Notes under the pieces: model-generated | What the model saw: the letters and a program-made list of their open reading frames with translations, nothing else | What the model was told of the DNA's origin: nothing | Databases searched by the model: none | Shown: positions 24,982-34,288 of the stretch, in pieces | Position numbering within the stretch: the first letter of the stretch is position 1 | Layout: each line of letters opens with the position of its first letter | DNA from: Sphingomonas oryzagri | GTDB lineage: Bacteria; Pseudomonadota; Alphaproteobacteria; Sphingomonadales; Sphingomonadaceae | DNA length: 64,000 nt | Direction: 5' to 3' | NCBI RefSeq assembly: GCF_029906645.1 | Contig: NZ_JARYGZ010000001.1 | Span: forward strand, 863,208-927,207 | Program-made: the position numbers and the translations under genes

Positions 24982-25812
24982 GATGTCGAGGACTGGTTCC
25001 AGGTCGGCGCCTTCGAGAAGGTGATCGACAAGGGCGACTGGCCACGCCTCGAAAGCCGCGTCCAGCGCAACACCGACGCGGTGCTCGACCTGTTCCAGCG
25101 GGCGGGGGTGAAGGCGACTTTCTTCACGCTCGGCTGGGTGGCGGAACGCGCGCCCGAGCAGATGCGCCGCATCGTCGCCGAGGGGCACGAGATAGCCAGC
25201 CACGGCTGGGATCACGACCGCGTCTTCACGATGACGGCCGAGCAGTTTCGCGCCGATCTGCGTCGCGCCAGGGCGGCGATCGAGGATGCGGCGGGCGCGC
25301 CCGTCACAGGTTATCGCGCGCCGAGCTTCTCGATCGACAAGCGCACGCCGTGGGCGCACGCCGTGCTGGCGGAAGAGGGTTATGCCTATTCCTCGTCGGT
25401 GGCGCCGGTGAAGCACGATCATTACGGCTGGCCCGAAAGCCCGCGCTTCGTCTGGAAGCCGGTGGAGGGGAGCGAGATGATCGAGCTGCCCGTCACCACC
25501 GCGAGGCTGGGTGAGCGTACGCTGGCGGCGGGCGGCGGCGGCTTCTTCCGGCTGCTGCCTTACAAGTTCAGCAGCTGGGCGATCCGGCAGGTCAACGGCG
25601 AGGCGGGACGGCCGGCAGTGTTCTACTTCCACCCGTGGGAGATCGATCCCGGTCAGCCGCGCGTGGGGAACGCGCCTCTGCGCTCCAAGGTGCGCCACTA
25701 CAGTCGCCTTTCTGCGATGGAGGGCAAGCTGGAGCGGCTGCTCAAGGATTTCGCCTGGGATCGCGTGGATCGCGTCGTCGCGGGCCAGCGGCCCAAGTCT
25801 CTCGAACAATGA
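24937..25812 (+). CDS. Polysaccharide deacetylase, XrtA-associated
   Basis: A NodB-type carbohydrate deacetylase (about 291 residues) that would remove acetyl groups from the polymer. Motif 1 is SVDVEDW, motif 2 is SHGWDH (metal-binding histidines), and the PSFSIDKRTPWAH and YFHPWEIDPGQPR segments are typical of the XrtA-linked family (TIGR03006-like). No signal peptide is seen. The first 21 bases occur twice in tandem (24937–24957 and 24961–24981), giving two candidate starts; 24961 gives the family N-terminus MRNALSVDVEDW. Confidence 0.9.
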   Translation: MRDALSVPMRNALSVDVEDWFQVGAFEKVIDKGDWPRLESRVQRNTDAVLDLFQRAGVKATFFTLGWVAERAPEQMRRIVAEGHEIASHGWDHDRVFTMTAEQFRADLRRARAAIEDAAGAPVTGYRAPSFSIDKRTPWAHAVLAEEGYAYSSSVAPVKHDHYGWPESPRFVWKPVEGSEMIELPVTTARLGERTLAAGGGGFFRLLPYKFSSWAIRQVNGEAGRPAVFYFHPWEIDPGQPRVGNAPLRSKVRHYSRLSAMEGKLERLLKDFAWDRVDRVVAGQRPKSLEQ

Positions 25813-26867
25813 ACCCGGCCGAGGCAGTGTTTCCCGTCACCATCCGCACGCAGGCCGACGAGCCGGCTATCGCAGCCTATGTCCGCGCGCATCCCGAGGG
25901 CACGCCGTTCCACCTTCCGGCATGGCTGAACGGCGTCGCCAAGGGGACCGGCCAGCGCACCCACTGGATTATTGCCGAGCGGGGCGGGCGGATCGTCGGC
26001 GTGCTGCCGCTGACGGCGGTGAAGTCGATACTGTTCGGCAAGGCTCTGGTGTCGAGCGGCTTCGCGGTCGGCGGCGGCGTGCTGGCTGACGACCGGGCCG
26101 CGACCGACGCGCTGGTGCAGGCGGGCTGGGCGCTCGCCGAAAAGCTCGACTGCCCGAGCCTCGAACTACGCGGCGGCCCGCTGCCCGAGGGGGAGGGCTG
26201 GATCCACAAGCTCGAAAGCTATGCGGGCTTCGTTAGACCCATTGAGCAGGACGATGACGCGCAGCTGAAGGCGATCCCGCGCAAGCAGCGTGCTGAGGTG
26301 CGCAAGGCGCTCGATGCCGGCATGACGGTAACCGTCGGTCGCGGCGCCGAAGATCGCCGGGCGCACTACGCCGTTTATGCGGAGAGCGTCCGCAATCTCG
26401 GCACGCCCGTCTTCTCGCAGAAGCTCTTTGCCTCCGTCATGGATGCGTTCGGCGAGGATGCCGACATCCTCACCGTCCGCGACGAAGGCCGCCCGGTTGC
26501 CTCCGTCCTCAGCCTGTACCACAACGGGACGGTGATGCCGTATTGGGGCGGCGGCACCTTCGAGGCGCGGAAGTTGCGGGCGAATGAGCTGATGTATTTC
26601 GCGCTGATGCGCCATGCCCGTGGGCGGGGCTGCACGGCGTTCGATTTCGGCCGATCGAAGCCCGAGACCGGCGCCTTCGCCTACAAGAAGAATTGGGGCT
26701 TCGAACCGCAGCCGCTCGGATACGCGATCCGCACCGCCGACGGCGAGGCCCCGCGCGAGGTGAACCCGCTCAATCCGAAATATCAGGCGAAGATCAAAGC
26801 GTGGCAGAAGCTGCCGCTGTGGCTCGCCAACCGACTGGGGCCGCCGATCGCGCGCGGACTCGGGTAA
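25809..26867 (+). CDS. FemAB-family protein, XrtA/PEP-CTERM system-associated
   Basis: A 352-residue FemAB-like protein (TIGR03019-like), a double-GNAT fold that in other systems adds amino acids to a lipid-linked sugar. Marks are PFHLPAWLNGVAKGTG, IPRKQRAEVRKALDAGM, YWGGGTFEARKLRANELMYFALMRHA and FDFGRSKPETGAFAYKKNWGFEPQPL. It may decorate the repeat unit with an aminoacyl group. The ATG overlaps the deacetylase stop (ATGA). It is distinct from the acyltransferase-like gene at 15.2 kb. Confidence 0.86.
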   Translation: MNPAEAVFPVTIRTQADEPAIAAYVRAHPEGTPFHLPAWLNGVAKGTGQRTHWIIAERGGRIVGVLPLTAVKSILFGKALVSSGFAVGGGVLADDRAATDALVQAGWALAEKLDCPSLELRGGPLPEGEGWIHKLESYAGFVRPIEQDDDAQLKAIPRKQRAEVRKALDAGMTVTVGRGAEDRRAHYAVYAESVRNLGTPVFSQKLFASVMDAFGEDADILTVRDEGRPVASVLSLYHNGTVMPYWGGGTFEARKLRANELMYFALMRHARGRGCTAFDFGRSKPETGAFAYKKNWGFEPQPLGYAIRTADGEAPREVNPLNPKYQAKIKAWQKLPLWLANRLGPPIARGLG

Positions 26868-26871
26868 GGCG

Positions 26872-28053
26872 ATGGGCGATTTGCTGTTCCTCGCCCACCG
26901 CGTTCCCTATCCACCCGATCGCGGCGACAAGATCCGCTCCTACAACATCCTGAAGCATCTCGCGAAACGCCACCGCGTCCATCTCGCCGCCTTCGCCGAC
27001 GACGAGGCGGACGAGCGCGCGGCGATGGAAGGCCTGAAACCGCTGGTCGCCAAGATGCATATCGAGCGGCGCACCCGCTCGCGTGGCGCGGCGGCGACGC
27101 TGGCGCTGGCGACGCACAAGTCGGTTTCGGTGACGGCGTTCGCGCATAAGGGCATGGCGGGTTTCGTCGATCGCCTGCTGGCCGACGAACTGATCGAGCA
27201 GGTCTACGTCTTCTCCGGCCAGATGGCGCAATATGCGCCGTCCGACCGGCCGTTCGTGATGGATTTCGTCGACATGGACTCGGAGAAGTTCGCCGCCTAT
27301 GGCCGTGCCGCCAAACCGCCGATGCGCTGGATGTGGCAGCGCGAGGCGCGGCGGCTGTTCCATTTCGAGCGCGAGACCGCGCGCCGTGCCGTTGTTTCTC
27401 TTTTCGTGAGCGAGGCGGAGGCGACGCTGTTCCGGGCGCGGACCAAGCTCTCCGACGAACAGGTGCAGGTGCTGGAGAACGGCATCGACCTCGACGGCTA
27501 TCGGCCGGCGCCGCATCCGATGGGGCAGGCGCCGCTGATCGTCTTCACCGGTCAGATGGATTATCCGCCCAACATCGAGGCAGCCGGCAGCTTCGCGCGC
27601 GATGCCATGCCGCGCATCCGCGCGCGCTTCTCCGATGCACGCTTTGCCATCGTCGGTCGCAAGCCCGATGCTTCGCTCATCGCGCTGGCGGGACGGCATG
27701 GCGTCGACGTGACCGGAGAGGTGGCGGATGTCCGTCCGTGGCTGGTCGAGGCCGATGCGGTGGTAGCGCCACTGCGGATCGCACGCGGCATCCAGAACAA
27801 GGTGCTGGAAGCGATGGCAATGGGCCGCCCGGTCGTCGCCAGCCGCCAGGCGTATGACGGCATCGACGCCGAGCCGGGCCGAGACCTGATCGTTGCCGAT
27901 GGCCCGCAGGCGGAGGCGGACGCGGTGATCGCGCTGCTGTCCGATCCGGGCCGTGCCGAGGCGATCGGTAGCGCTGCCCGTGCGCGGGTCGAGGCACGCT
28001 ATGCCTGGGCTGCGCGGCTGGCCCCGCTCGACGCGATGCTGGAGCATATATGA
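26872..28053 (+). CDS. Glycosyltransferase, TIGR03087-type, XrtA-associated
   Basis: A 393-residue GT4-type glycosyltransferase. The N-terminal acceptor domain starts with LLFLAHRVPYPPDRGDKIRSYN, the hallmark of the XrtA-linked family. The C-terminal donor domain has VLENGIDLDGY, IVFTGQMDYPPNIEA, VVAPLRIARGIQNKVLEAMAMGRPVVASRQA (the E-x7-E region) and a C-terminal helix. It adds one sugar of the exopolysaccharide; donor and linkage are unknown. It is the only glycosyltransferase in the window. Confidence 0.9.
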   Translation: MGDLLFLAHRVPYPPDRGDKIRSYNILKHLAKRHRVHLAAFADDEADERAAMEGLKPLVAKMHIERRTRSRGAAATLALATHKSVSVTAFAHKGMAGFVDRLLADELIEQVYVFSGQMAQYAPSDRPFVMDFVDMDSEKFAAYGRAAKPPMRWMWQREARRLFHFERETARRAVVSLFVSEAEATLFRARTKLSDEQVQVLENGIDLDGYRPAPHPMGQAPLIVFTGQMDYPPNIEAAGSFARDAMPRIRARFSDARFAIVGRKPDASLIALAGRHGVDVTGEVADVRPWLVEADAVVAPLRIARGIQNKVLEAMAMGRPVVASRQAYDGIDAEPGRDLIVADGPQAEADAVIALLSDPGRAEAIGSAARARVEARYAWAARLAPLDAMLEHI

Positions 28054-29570
28054 GCGAGGCCGCGCTCCCCGCTGCTTCGCCCCGTGTGGCGCTCGAAGGC
28101 TGGCGCGCGCATCTCGCGGCGCTCGGTGCGCTGGCACTGGCGATCCTCGCCATCTTCCACCGCGATGCCGCCGCGATGGCTTCGATCTGGTGGAACAGCT
28201 CCACCTACGAGCATTGCCTCGTCATCGTGCCGATCATCGCCTGGCTGGTCTGGCAGCGCGCGCCGTTGCTGGCCTCCATCGAACCGAAGAGCTGGCCGCT
28301 GCCGCTGCTGTGGATCGCGCTGGGCGGGCTCGGCTGGCTGGTGGGCGAGGCGGCGGGCGTGTCGCTGGCGCGGCAGCTCGGGCTCGTCATGATGCTGCAG
28401 GGCGCAGTCGCCGCCCTATTGGGGCGGGGCGTCACGGCCGGGTTGATCTTCCCGCTCTTCTACGCGCTGTTTCTCGTGCCGGCGGGCGACGGGCTGATCC
28501 CGCCGCTGCAGACGATCACGGCGAAGCTCTGCATGATCTTCCTCGCCATCGTGCATGTGCCCGCCACCATCGACGGTGTGTTCATCGCGACGCCTGCCGG
28601 GCTGTTCAAGGTGGCCGAGGCCTGTTCGGGCGCCAAGTTCCTGGTCGCGATGATCGCGCTCGGCGCGCTGGTCGCCAATCTGGGTTTCCGAAGCTGGTGG
28701 CGCCGCGCGGCGTTCATGGTCGTCTGCGTGGCGGTGCCGGTGCTCGCCAACGGGCTGCGCGCCTTCGGGACGATCTGGGTCGCGCAATATCGCGGCGCGC
28801 AATCGGCCGAGGGGTTCGATCACGTCGTCTACGGCTGGGTGTTCTTCGGCGTCGTGATCGCACTGGTGCTGGCGATGAGCTGGAAGTTCTTCGATCGTCC
28901 CGCCGATGCACCGCCCTTCGATCTGGCGCGGGCGACGGACGAGGCGGCGAAGCAGCGCGCGTCATGGTCGCTGCCGGTCGCGGCGGTGGCCGCGCTGGCC
29001 TTGTCGCTCGCGGCGCCCGCGTGGGAAATCGTCGCGACGGGGTCGGCCGCGACCTCGCCCGACATCGCGCTGGCGACGCCCGGCGGCTGGACGGAGGTCT
29101 CCGATCCGAAGGGCACGCCGTGGCGCCCGCGCTTCGACGGGGCACACGGCCCGGCCGCGCATTACCGGAACGCGCAGGGACAGGAGGTGGATGTCGTGCT
29201 CGCCTATTTCGACCAGCAGGGCGATGGCCGCTCGCTGGTCGGCTTCGGCCATGGCGCGGTCGATCCCGATGGGCCGTGGGCGTGGACCGCGGACCTGCCG
29301 GCGCCGGCCGATGGCCGTGCCGAGCGGCTGGTGGGACCGGGCGAGCGGATCGTGGTGAGTTTCTACGATGTCGGCGGCATGATCACCGGCAGCCCGGCGC
29401 GGGTGAAAATCGAGACGCTCAAGCGCCGGCTGCTCGGCGGCCCGCAATATGCCGCCGCCTATCTCGTCTCCGCCGACGAGACGAAAGGCGGCCGCGCAGC
29501 GATCGACCATTTCCTTGGCGGCCTCGGCCCCATAAAGCCGGCACTCGATCATATGGTGGGAGTGCGCTGA
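28050..29570 (+). CDS. xrtA: Exosortase A fused to an EpsI-type domain
   Basis: Exosortase A is a polytopic inner-membrane transpeptidase-like enzyme that cleaves PEP-CTERM tails of exported proteins. It is 506 residues. The N-terminal 290 residues carry eight or so helices with the catalytic triad Cys192 (EACSGAKFL), Arg237 (NGLRAFG) and His258 (FDHVVYGW). After a ninth helix (about 310–330) comes a periplasmic EpsI domain (ATPGGWTEVSDP, AHYRNAQGQEVDVVLAYF, and so on). The ATG overlaps the glycosyltransferase stop. The triad looks complete, so activity is expected. Confidence 0.94.
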   Translation: MSEAALPAASPRVALEGWRAHLAALGALALAILAIFHRDAAAMASIWWNSSTYEHCLVIVPIIAWLVWQRAPLLASIEPKSWPLPLLWIALGGLGWLVGEAAGVSLARQLGLVMMLQGAVAALLGRGVTAGLIFPLFYALFLVPAGDGLIPPLQTITAKLCMIFLAIVHVPATIDGVFIATPAGLFKVAEACSGAKFLVAMIALGALVANLGFRSWWRRAAFMVVCVAVPVLANGLRAFGTIWVAQYRGAQSAEGFDHVVYGWVFFGVVIALVLAMSWKFFDRPADAPPFDLARATDEAAKQRASWSLPVAAVAALALSLAAPAWEIVATGSAATSPDIALATPGGWTEVSDPKGTPWRPRFDGAHGPAAHYRNAQGQEVDVVLAYFDQQGDGRSLVGFGHGAVDPDGPWAWTADLPAPADGRAERLVGPGERIVVSFYDVGGMITGSPARVKIETLKRRLLGGPQYAAAYLVSADETKGGRAAIDHFLGGLGPIKPALDHMVGVR

Positions 29571-29574
29571 GTCC

Positions 29575-31470
29575 ATGTGCGGCATCGCCGGCATCTTCCA
29601 TCTGGAAACCCCCAAGCCGGTCGATCCGGCGCGGGTGAGGCAGATGCTCGGCGCGCTCGCCCATCGCGGGCCGGACGGGGAAGGGGTGTGGACCGCGCCC
29701 GGCGTCGGACTCGGGCAGAACCGCCTCGCCATCATCGATCTCGCTACCGGGCAACAGCCGATGCACTCGGCGGACGGCAAGCTCACCGTCGTGTTCAACG
29801 GCGAGATCTACAATTACCGCGAGCTGCGCGTCGACATGGAGACGTGGGGCGCCGAGTTCCGCACCCAGTCCGACACCGAGGTGATCCTGCACGGCTGGCG
29901 GCGCTGGGGGCCGGCCTGCCTCGATCACTTCACCGGCATGTTCGCCTTCGCCTTGTTCGATGCGGACCAGCAATGCCTGTTCATGGCGCGCGACCGGCTG
30001 GGGGTGAAGCCGCTCTATTACACCGAGCTGCCCGACGGGGCGGTGCTGTTCGGTTCCGAGCTGAAGGCGCTGCTCGCGCACCCGCGCCTGCGTCGATCGC
30101 CCGATCTGTCGGCGGTCGAGGATTTCCTCGGCCTGGGCTACGTGCCGGACGACGCCTGCATCGTAGCCGGTGTGAAGAAGCTGCCCGCCGGCCACCACAT
30201 GACGCTGCGGCGCAACCATCGCCTGCCGGAGCCGCAGCGCTGGTGGGACTTGGGCTTCCCCGCCGATGCCAAGGGATCGGTCAAGGATCTCGAACACCAG
30301 CTGACCGATTACATGCGGATGGCGGTGCGATCGCGCATGGTGTCGGACGTGCCGCTCGGCGCCTTCCTGTCGGGCGGAGTGGACTCGTCCAGCGTCGTGG
30401 CGTTGATGGCCGAGGCCAGCCGCTCGGCGGTGGAGACCTGCTCGATCGGCTTCGATCAGCCCGATCTCGACGAGACCAGCCACGCCCGCCTCGTTGCCGA
30501 ACGTTTCGCCACCCATCATCGCGAGCGGATCGTGTCGCCCGACGATTTCGGGCTGATCGATACGCTGGTCCATCATTTCGACGAGCCCTTCGCCGACGCA
30601 TCCGCATTGCCCATGTACCGGGTGTGCGAACTGGCGCGTGAGCGGGTGACGGTGGCGCTGTCCGGCGACGGCGCGGACGAGGCGCTCGGCGGGTATCGCC
30701 GCCATCGTTTCTTCGTGGCCGAGAACCGGGCGCGGGGCCTGCTCGGCAATCAGATGAGCGGGCGGGTGTTCGGCGCGCTCGGCCGGGCCTACCCCAAGGC
30801 GGACTGGGCGCCGCGCCCCTTGCGCGCCAAGTCCACCTTCGAGGCGCTTGCCCGATCGCCGGAGGAGGCCTATGCCCGCGCCATCGGCTTCACCGCGCCC
30901 GAAATCCGCGCGCGTCTGTTCACGCCCGAGGCAACGCGCACGCTCGGCGGGCACCGGGCCGAGGCGCGGATCGAGACGGCGATGCGCAACGCACCCGCCA
31001 CGGACTGGCTCGGCCGCGCGCAATATGCCGACATGACGATCTGGATGCCGGGCGACATCCTGACCAAGGTCGACCGGATGAGCATGGCCGTCAGCCTGGA
31101 AGCGCGCGAGCCTTTGCTCGATCACAAGCTGCTCGCCTTCGAGGCGAGCCTGCCCCAGCCGATGCGGCTGCGCGGTGGGCAGGGCAAGTGGCTGATGAAG
31201 CATGCCATGCGCCGCTATCTGCCCGAGGACATCCTCTATCGCCCCAAGATGGGCTTCGTGACGCCGATCTCGGCGTGGTTCCGCGGGCCGCTGGCCGGCG
31301 AGGCCGATCGTATAGCGGGTGGCGCGGCGCTGGCGAATACGGGCTGGTTCCGTCCCGACGAGCTTCGCCGCGTCGCCAACGAGCACCGCACCGGGCGCGC
31401 GGATCACGGGCGCCTGCTGTGGCAGCTGCTGATGCTCGACAAGTCGCTGACGCGGCTGTTCGGGGCGTAA
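29575..31470 (+). CDS. Asparagine synthetase-like amidotransferase, XrtA-associated
   Basis: A 631-residue class II glutamine amidotransferase plus ATP-pyrophosphatase (AsnB type; TIGR03108-like). Cys2 of MCGIAGIFH is the glutaminase nucleophile. NRLAIIDLATGQQP, FNGEIYNYRELR and the PP-loop SGGVDSSSV follow. The synthase domain has SGDGADEALGGYRRH. In XrtA loci it probably amidates a sugar acid or acyl group of the polymer rather than free aspartate; that is inferred from context. It ends the 12-kb export operon, four bases after xrtA. Confidence 0.9.
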   Translation: MCGIAGIFHLETPKPVDPARVRQMLGALAHRGPDGEGVWTAPGVGLGQNRLAIIDLATGQQPMHSADGKLTVVFNGEIYNYRELRVDMETWGAEFRTQSDTEVILHGWRRWGPACLDHFTGMFAFALFDADQQCLFMARDRLGVKPLYYTELPDGAVLFGSELKALLAHPRLRRSPDLSAVEDFLGLGYVPDDACIVAGVKKLPAGHHMTLRRNHRLPEPQRWWDLGFPADAKGSVKDLEHQLTDYMRMAVRSRMVSDVPLGAFLSGGVDSSSVVALMAEASRSAVETCSIGFDQPDLDETSHARLVAERFATHHRERIVSPDDFGLIDTLVHHFDEPFADASALPMYRVCELARERVTVALSGDGADEALGGYRRHRFFVAENRARGLLGNQMSGRVFGALGRAYPKADWAPRPLRAKSTFEALARSPEEAYARAIGFTAPEIRARLFTPEATRTLGGHRAEARIETAMRNAPATDWLGRAQYADMTIWMPGDILTKVDRMSMAVSLEAREPLLDHKLLAFEASLPQPMRLRGGQGKWLMKHAMRRYLPEDILYRPKMGFVTPISAWFRGPLAGEADRIAGGAALANTGWFRPDELRRVANEHRTGRADHGRLLWQLLMLDKSLTRLFGA

Positions 31471-31473
31471 CCC

Positions 31474-31863
31474 TCAGCGCTTTTGGGTGTTGAGCGCGAT
31501 CGCGGCGCGGATCATCGCCTTGAACGCCTCCTCGTCGATCGGTTCGCCTTCCGCGATGTCGATCGCGCGGCGCGTGCCGCCATCCAGGCTGGCGTTGAAC
31601 AGGCTGGTGCTGTCGGTCAGCGCCGCACCCTTCGCGAAGGTCACCTTCAGCTTGTTCCGATAGCTTTCCCCGGTGGCGATCATGCCGGCGTGCGACCAGG
31701 CTATGACACCCAGAGGATTGGTCGGCTTGCGCCACTTGATCTCTTCGATCACGTCGGGATCGGCCTCGCGTACCCATGCGCGAAGGCGGGACAGCACCTC
31801 GCCGCGCCAATCGCCGAGCGAGGCGATCTTGGCGTCGACCGAAGCGTCTGGTTCGTCGGTCAT
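31474..31863 (-). CDS. DUF1801 domain protein
   Basis: A 129-residue protein of the DUF1801 (YdhG/YdeI) family. Recognisable parts are LRAWVREADPDVIEEIKWRKPT, then VIAWSHAGMIATGESYRNKLKVTFAKGAAL and LFNASLDGGTRRAIDIAEGEPIDEEAFKAMI. The family fold is alpha/beta and its biochemical role is unknown. It faces the end of the XrtA operon with three bases between the stops. Confidence 0.82.
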   Translation of the reverse strand: MTDEPDASVDAKIASLGDWRGEVLSRLRAWVREADPDVIEEIKWRKPTNPLGVIAWSHAGMIATGESYRNKLKVTFAKGAALTDSTSLFNASLDGGTRRAIDIAEGEPIDEEAFKAMIRAAIALNTQKR

Positions 31864-31918
31864 CCTCTGCTCCCTGTCATTCGCATCCCCATTGTCGAGA
31901 GCTTCCGCTCGTCGCGCG

Positions 31919-32662
31919 CTAGGCGGGGTAGAGCGCCTCCACGAAATACAGCCCGTCCGGCGGTGCGTTCAACCCCAGCTCGGCGCGGTCCTTCGCCTCG
32001 AGCGCGGAGGTCACGTCGTCTGCCGACCACTTGCCCTGGCCGACCAGCGCCAGGCATCCGACCATCGATCGCACCTGATGGTGAAGGAAGGAGCGCGCCG
32101 CCGCCTCGATCGCGATGCCGCCCTCGACGCGTCGCACGTCGAGCCGGTCGAGCGTCTTGACCGGGCTGTCCGACTGGCAGTGGACCGATCGGAAGGTGGT
32201 GAAGTCATGCAGCCCCACCAGCCGCTGCGCCGCCTCGTGCATCGCCCCTGCATCGAGCGGCGGTGCCACCCGCCACGCCTTGCCGGCCTCCAGTACCAGC
32301 GGCGCCCTGCGCTCGGCGATGCGGTAGATGTAGCGACGGCCGAGGCAGGAGAAGCGGGCGTGCCAGTCGTCCGCCACCACCTCGCAGGCGACGATCGCTA
32401 CCGGATTGGGGCGCATCCGGGCATTCAGGGCCTCCATCAGTCGGAAAGGGGTGATCGGCTTCTCTATGTCGACATGCGCGGCCATGGCCGTGGCGTGGAC
32501 CCCGGCATCGGTGCGCCCGGCGGCATGGACGGCCTGGGTCTCGCCGGTGACGAGGGTGACGGCTTCCTCGATCGCCTGCTGCACGCTCGGCCCGTGTGCC
32601 TGCCGCTGCCAGCCCATGAAGGGGCGGCCGTCGAATTCCACCGTCAGCTTGAAGCGGGTCAC
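31919..32662 (-). CDS. truA: tRNA pseudouridine(38-40) synthase TruA
   Basis: TruA converts uridines 38–40 of many tRNA anticodon arms to pseudouridine. It is 247 residues, full length. The catalytic Asp52 lies in [11 protein letters not shown], and [14 protein letters not shown] opens the protein. [21 protein letters not shown] and the [12 protein letters not shown] ending are conserved. The ATG overlaps the fmt stop (ATGA), so fmt–truA form one leftward unit. Confidence 0.95.
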   Translation of the reverse strand: MTRFKLTVEFDGRPFMGWQRQAHGPSVQQAIEEAVTLVTGETQAVHAAGRTDAGVHATAMAAHVDIEKPITPFRLMEALNARMRPNPVAIVACEVVADDWHARFSCLGRRYIYRIAERRAPLVLEAGKAWRVAPPLDAGAMHEAAQRLVGLHDFTTFRSVHCQSDSPVKTLDRLDVRRVEGGIAIEAAARSFLHHQVRSMVGCLALVGQGKWSADDVTSALEAKDRAELGLNAPPDGLYFVEALYPA

Positions 32663-33564
32663 GCCAGCACGCTGCCCTTCGGAATGGCGAAGCCGCGGAG
32701 CAGCTCGGATGCCGCCATGGCGCCCCGGCCGGCGCGCTTCACCGTCAGCGGACGGATCGCGCCGGAGCCGCAGGCGATCAGCAGCGCGTCATCGATCGCC
32801 TCGCCGGGGTCTCCGGTGCCGTCTGCCGGTGTCGCGGCGAGGATCTGGATCCGCTCGCTGGCGAACTCGAAGAAGGCTCCGGGCATGGGATTGAACGCGC
32901 GCACCTGCCGTTCGACCGCCTCCGCGCTCTGCCCGAAATCGATCTTCGCCTCGGCCTTCTCGATCTTGGCGGCATAGGTGATGCCCTCGTCGGGCTGGGC
33001 CTGGGGCGGATAGGTGTCCGGCTCGGCGAGCACCTGCACCATCAGCCGGGCGCCCAGTTCCGCCAGTTCGCTCGTGAGATCGCCTGCCGTCTTGCCGTCG
33101 ATCGGCGTGCGCCCTTCCAACCGCACCGGTCCGGTATCGAGGCCCTTTTCCATCTGCATGATGCCGACGCCTGTCTCCCTGTCCCCGGCGAGGATCGCGC
33201 GCTGCACCGGCGCGGCGCCGCGCCAGCGCGGCAGCAGCGAGCCGTGGACGTTGAGGCAGCCGAACCTCGGCGCCTCCAGCACAGGCACCGGCAGGATCAG
33301 GCCGTAAGCGGCCACCACCGCGACATCGAGGCCGAGCGCCGCGAACGCCGCCTGTTCGTCCGCATCGCGCAGCGTGAGTGGGGAGCGCACCTCCAGCCCC
33401 AGCGCCTCGGCCCGCTTATGCACCGGCGAGGGCTGCACCGCCTTGCCCCGCCCGGCGCGCCTCGGCGGCTGGGTATAGACGGCGGCGATGTCGTGCCCGG
33501 CCCCATGCAACGCATCGAGCGTCGGCACGGCGAAATCGGGCGTTCCCATGAAGGCGATGCGCAT
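32659..33564 (-). CDS. fmt: Methionyl-tRNA formyltransferase
   Basis: Fmt formylates initiator Met-tRNA using 10-formyl-tetrahydrofolate. It is 301 residues, normal length. Marks are [14 protein letters not shown] at the N-terminus, the catalytic [40 protein letters not shown] and a C-terminal OB-like domain. The ATG at 33564 follows GAGGGG at good spacing; an in-frame TTG lies four codons upstream. Peptide deformylase, which acts on the same products, lies 0.7 kb away on the opposite strand, with recR between. Confidence 0.95.
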   Translation of the reverse strand: MRIAFMGTPDFAVPTLDALHGAGHDIAAVYTQPPRRAGRGKAVQPSPVHKRAEALGLEVRSPLTLRDADEQAAFAALGLDVAVVAAYGLILPVPVLEAPRFGCLNVHGSLLPRWRGAAPVQRAILAGDRETGVGIMQMEKGLDTGPVRLEGRTPIDGKTAGDLTSELAELGARLMVQVLAEPDTYPPQAQPDEGITYAAKIEKAEAKIDFGQSAEAVERQVRAFNPMPGAFFEFASERIQILAATPADGTGDPGEAIDDALLIACGSGAIRPLTVKRAGRGAMAASELLRGFAIPKGSVLA

Positions 33565-33617
33565 CCTGCCCCTCAAGCGCTTGGCAAGCCCCAGCGCAAG
33601 CCCATATGCATGTCCGC

Positions 33618-34214
33618 ATGGCTTCCCCCGAAATCGAGGCGCTCACCCAGGCGCTGGCCCGCCTCCCCGGATTGGGGCCGCGTTCGGCCCGCCGCGCCGT
33701 CCTCCACCTGCTCAAGAAGCGCGAGACGGCGCTGACGCCGCTGCTGCGCGCGCTGGAGACAGTGAACGAGCGGCTCTCCACCTGCTCGACCTGCGGCAAT
33801 GTCGATACGTCGGATCCGTGCGCGATCTGCGCCGATCCGCGCCGCGACCAGCGCTCGCTCTGCGTGGTGGAGGAGGTGGCCGATCTCTGGGCACTGGAGC
33901 GCTCGCGCCTGTTTCCGGGGCGCTTCCATGTGCTGGGTGGCCGGCTTTCGGCGCTGGAGGGGGTGCGGCCGGAGGATCTGTCGGTCGATCGGCTCGTCGC
34001 GCGGGTTTCGGGTGGCGGGATCGACGAGGTGGTGCTCGCCACCAACGCGACGCTGGAGGGGCAGACCACCGCCCACTACATCGCCGAGCGGCTGGAGAGT
34101 TTTCCGATCCGCCTGACGCGCCTCGCCCATGGCCTGCCGGTGGGCGGCGAGCTGGACTATCTGGACGAAGGTACGCTGGCGCAGGCGTTGCGCGCGAGGC
34201 GGCCGATCGACTAG
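33618..34214 (+). CDS. recR: Recombination mediator protein RecR
   Basis: RecR works with RecO and RecF to load RecA at gaps. It is 198 residues. The helix-hairpin-helix [17 protein letters not shown] lies near residues 16–32. The four-cysteine zinc finger CSTCGN and CAIC follows, then the Toprim domain ([28 protein letters not shown]-like) and [21 protein letters not shown] at the end. An ATG at 33606 is in frame, but it falls inside a possible −10 box and 33618 gives the usual [10 protein letters not shown]-terminus. Confidence 0.95.
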   Translation: MASPEIEALTQALARLPGLGPRSARRAVLHLLKKRETALTPLLRALETVNERLSTCSTCGNVDTSDPCAICADPRRDQRSLCVVEEVADLWALERSRLFPGRFHVLGGRLSALEGVRPEDLSVDRLVARVSGGGIDEVVLATNATLEGQTTAHYIAERLESFPIRLTRLAHGLPVGGELDYLDEGTLAQALRARRPID

Positions 34215-34288
34215 CCCGCACGCGCGTCGATCACCGTGATCGAGACGGTTCGCTTGACCTTGCCGGTCGTGCTACATAGCTGCGCATC

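Noticed and set aside
29419-31407. A 662-codon minus-strand frame opposite the amidotransferase gene
   Set aside because: Shadow frame of a GC-rich gene; no domain can be recognised.
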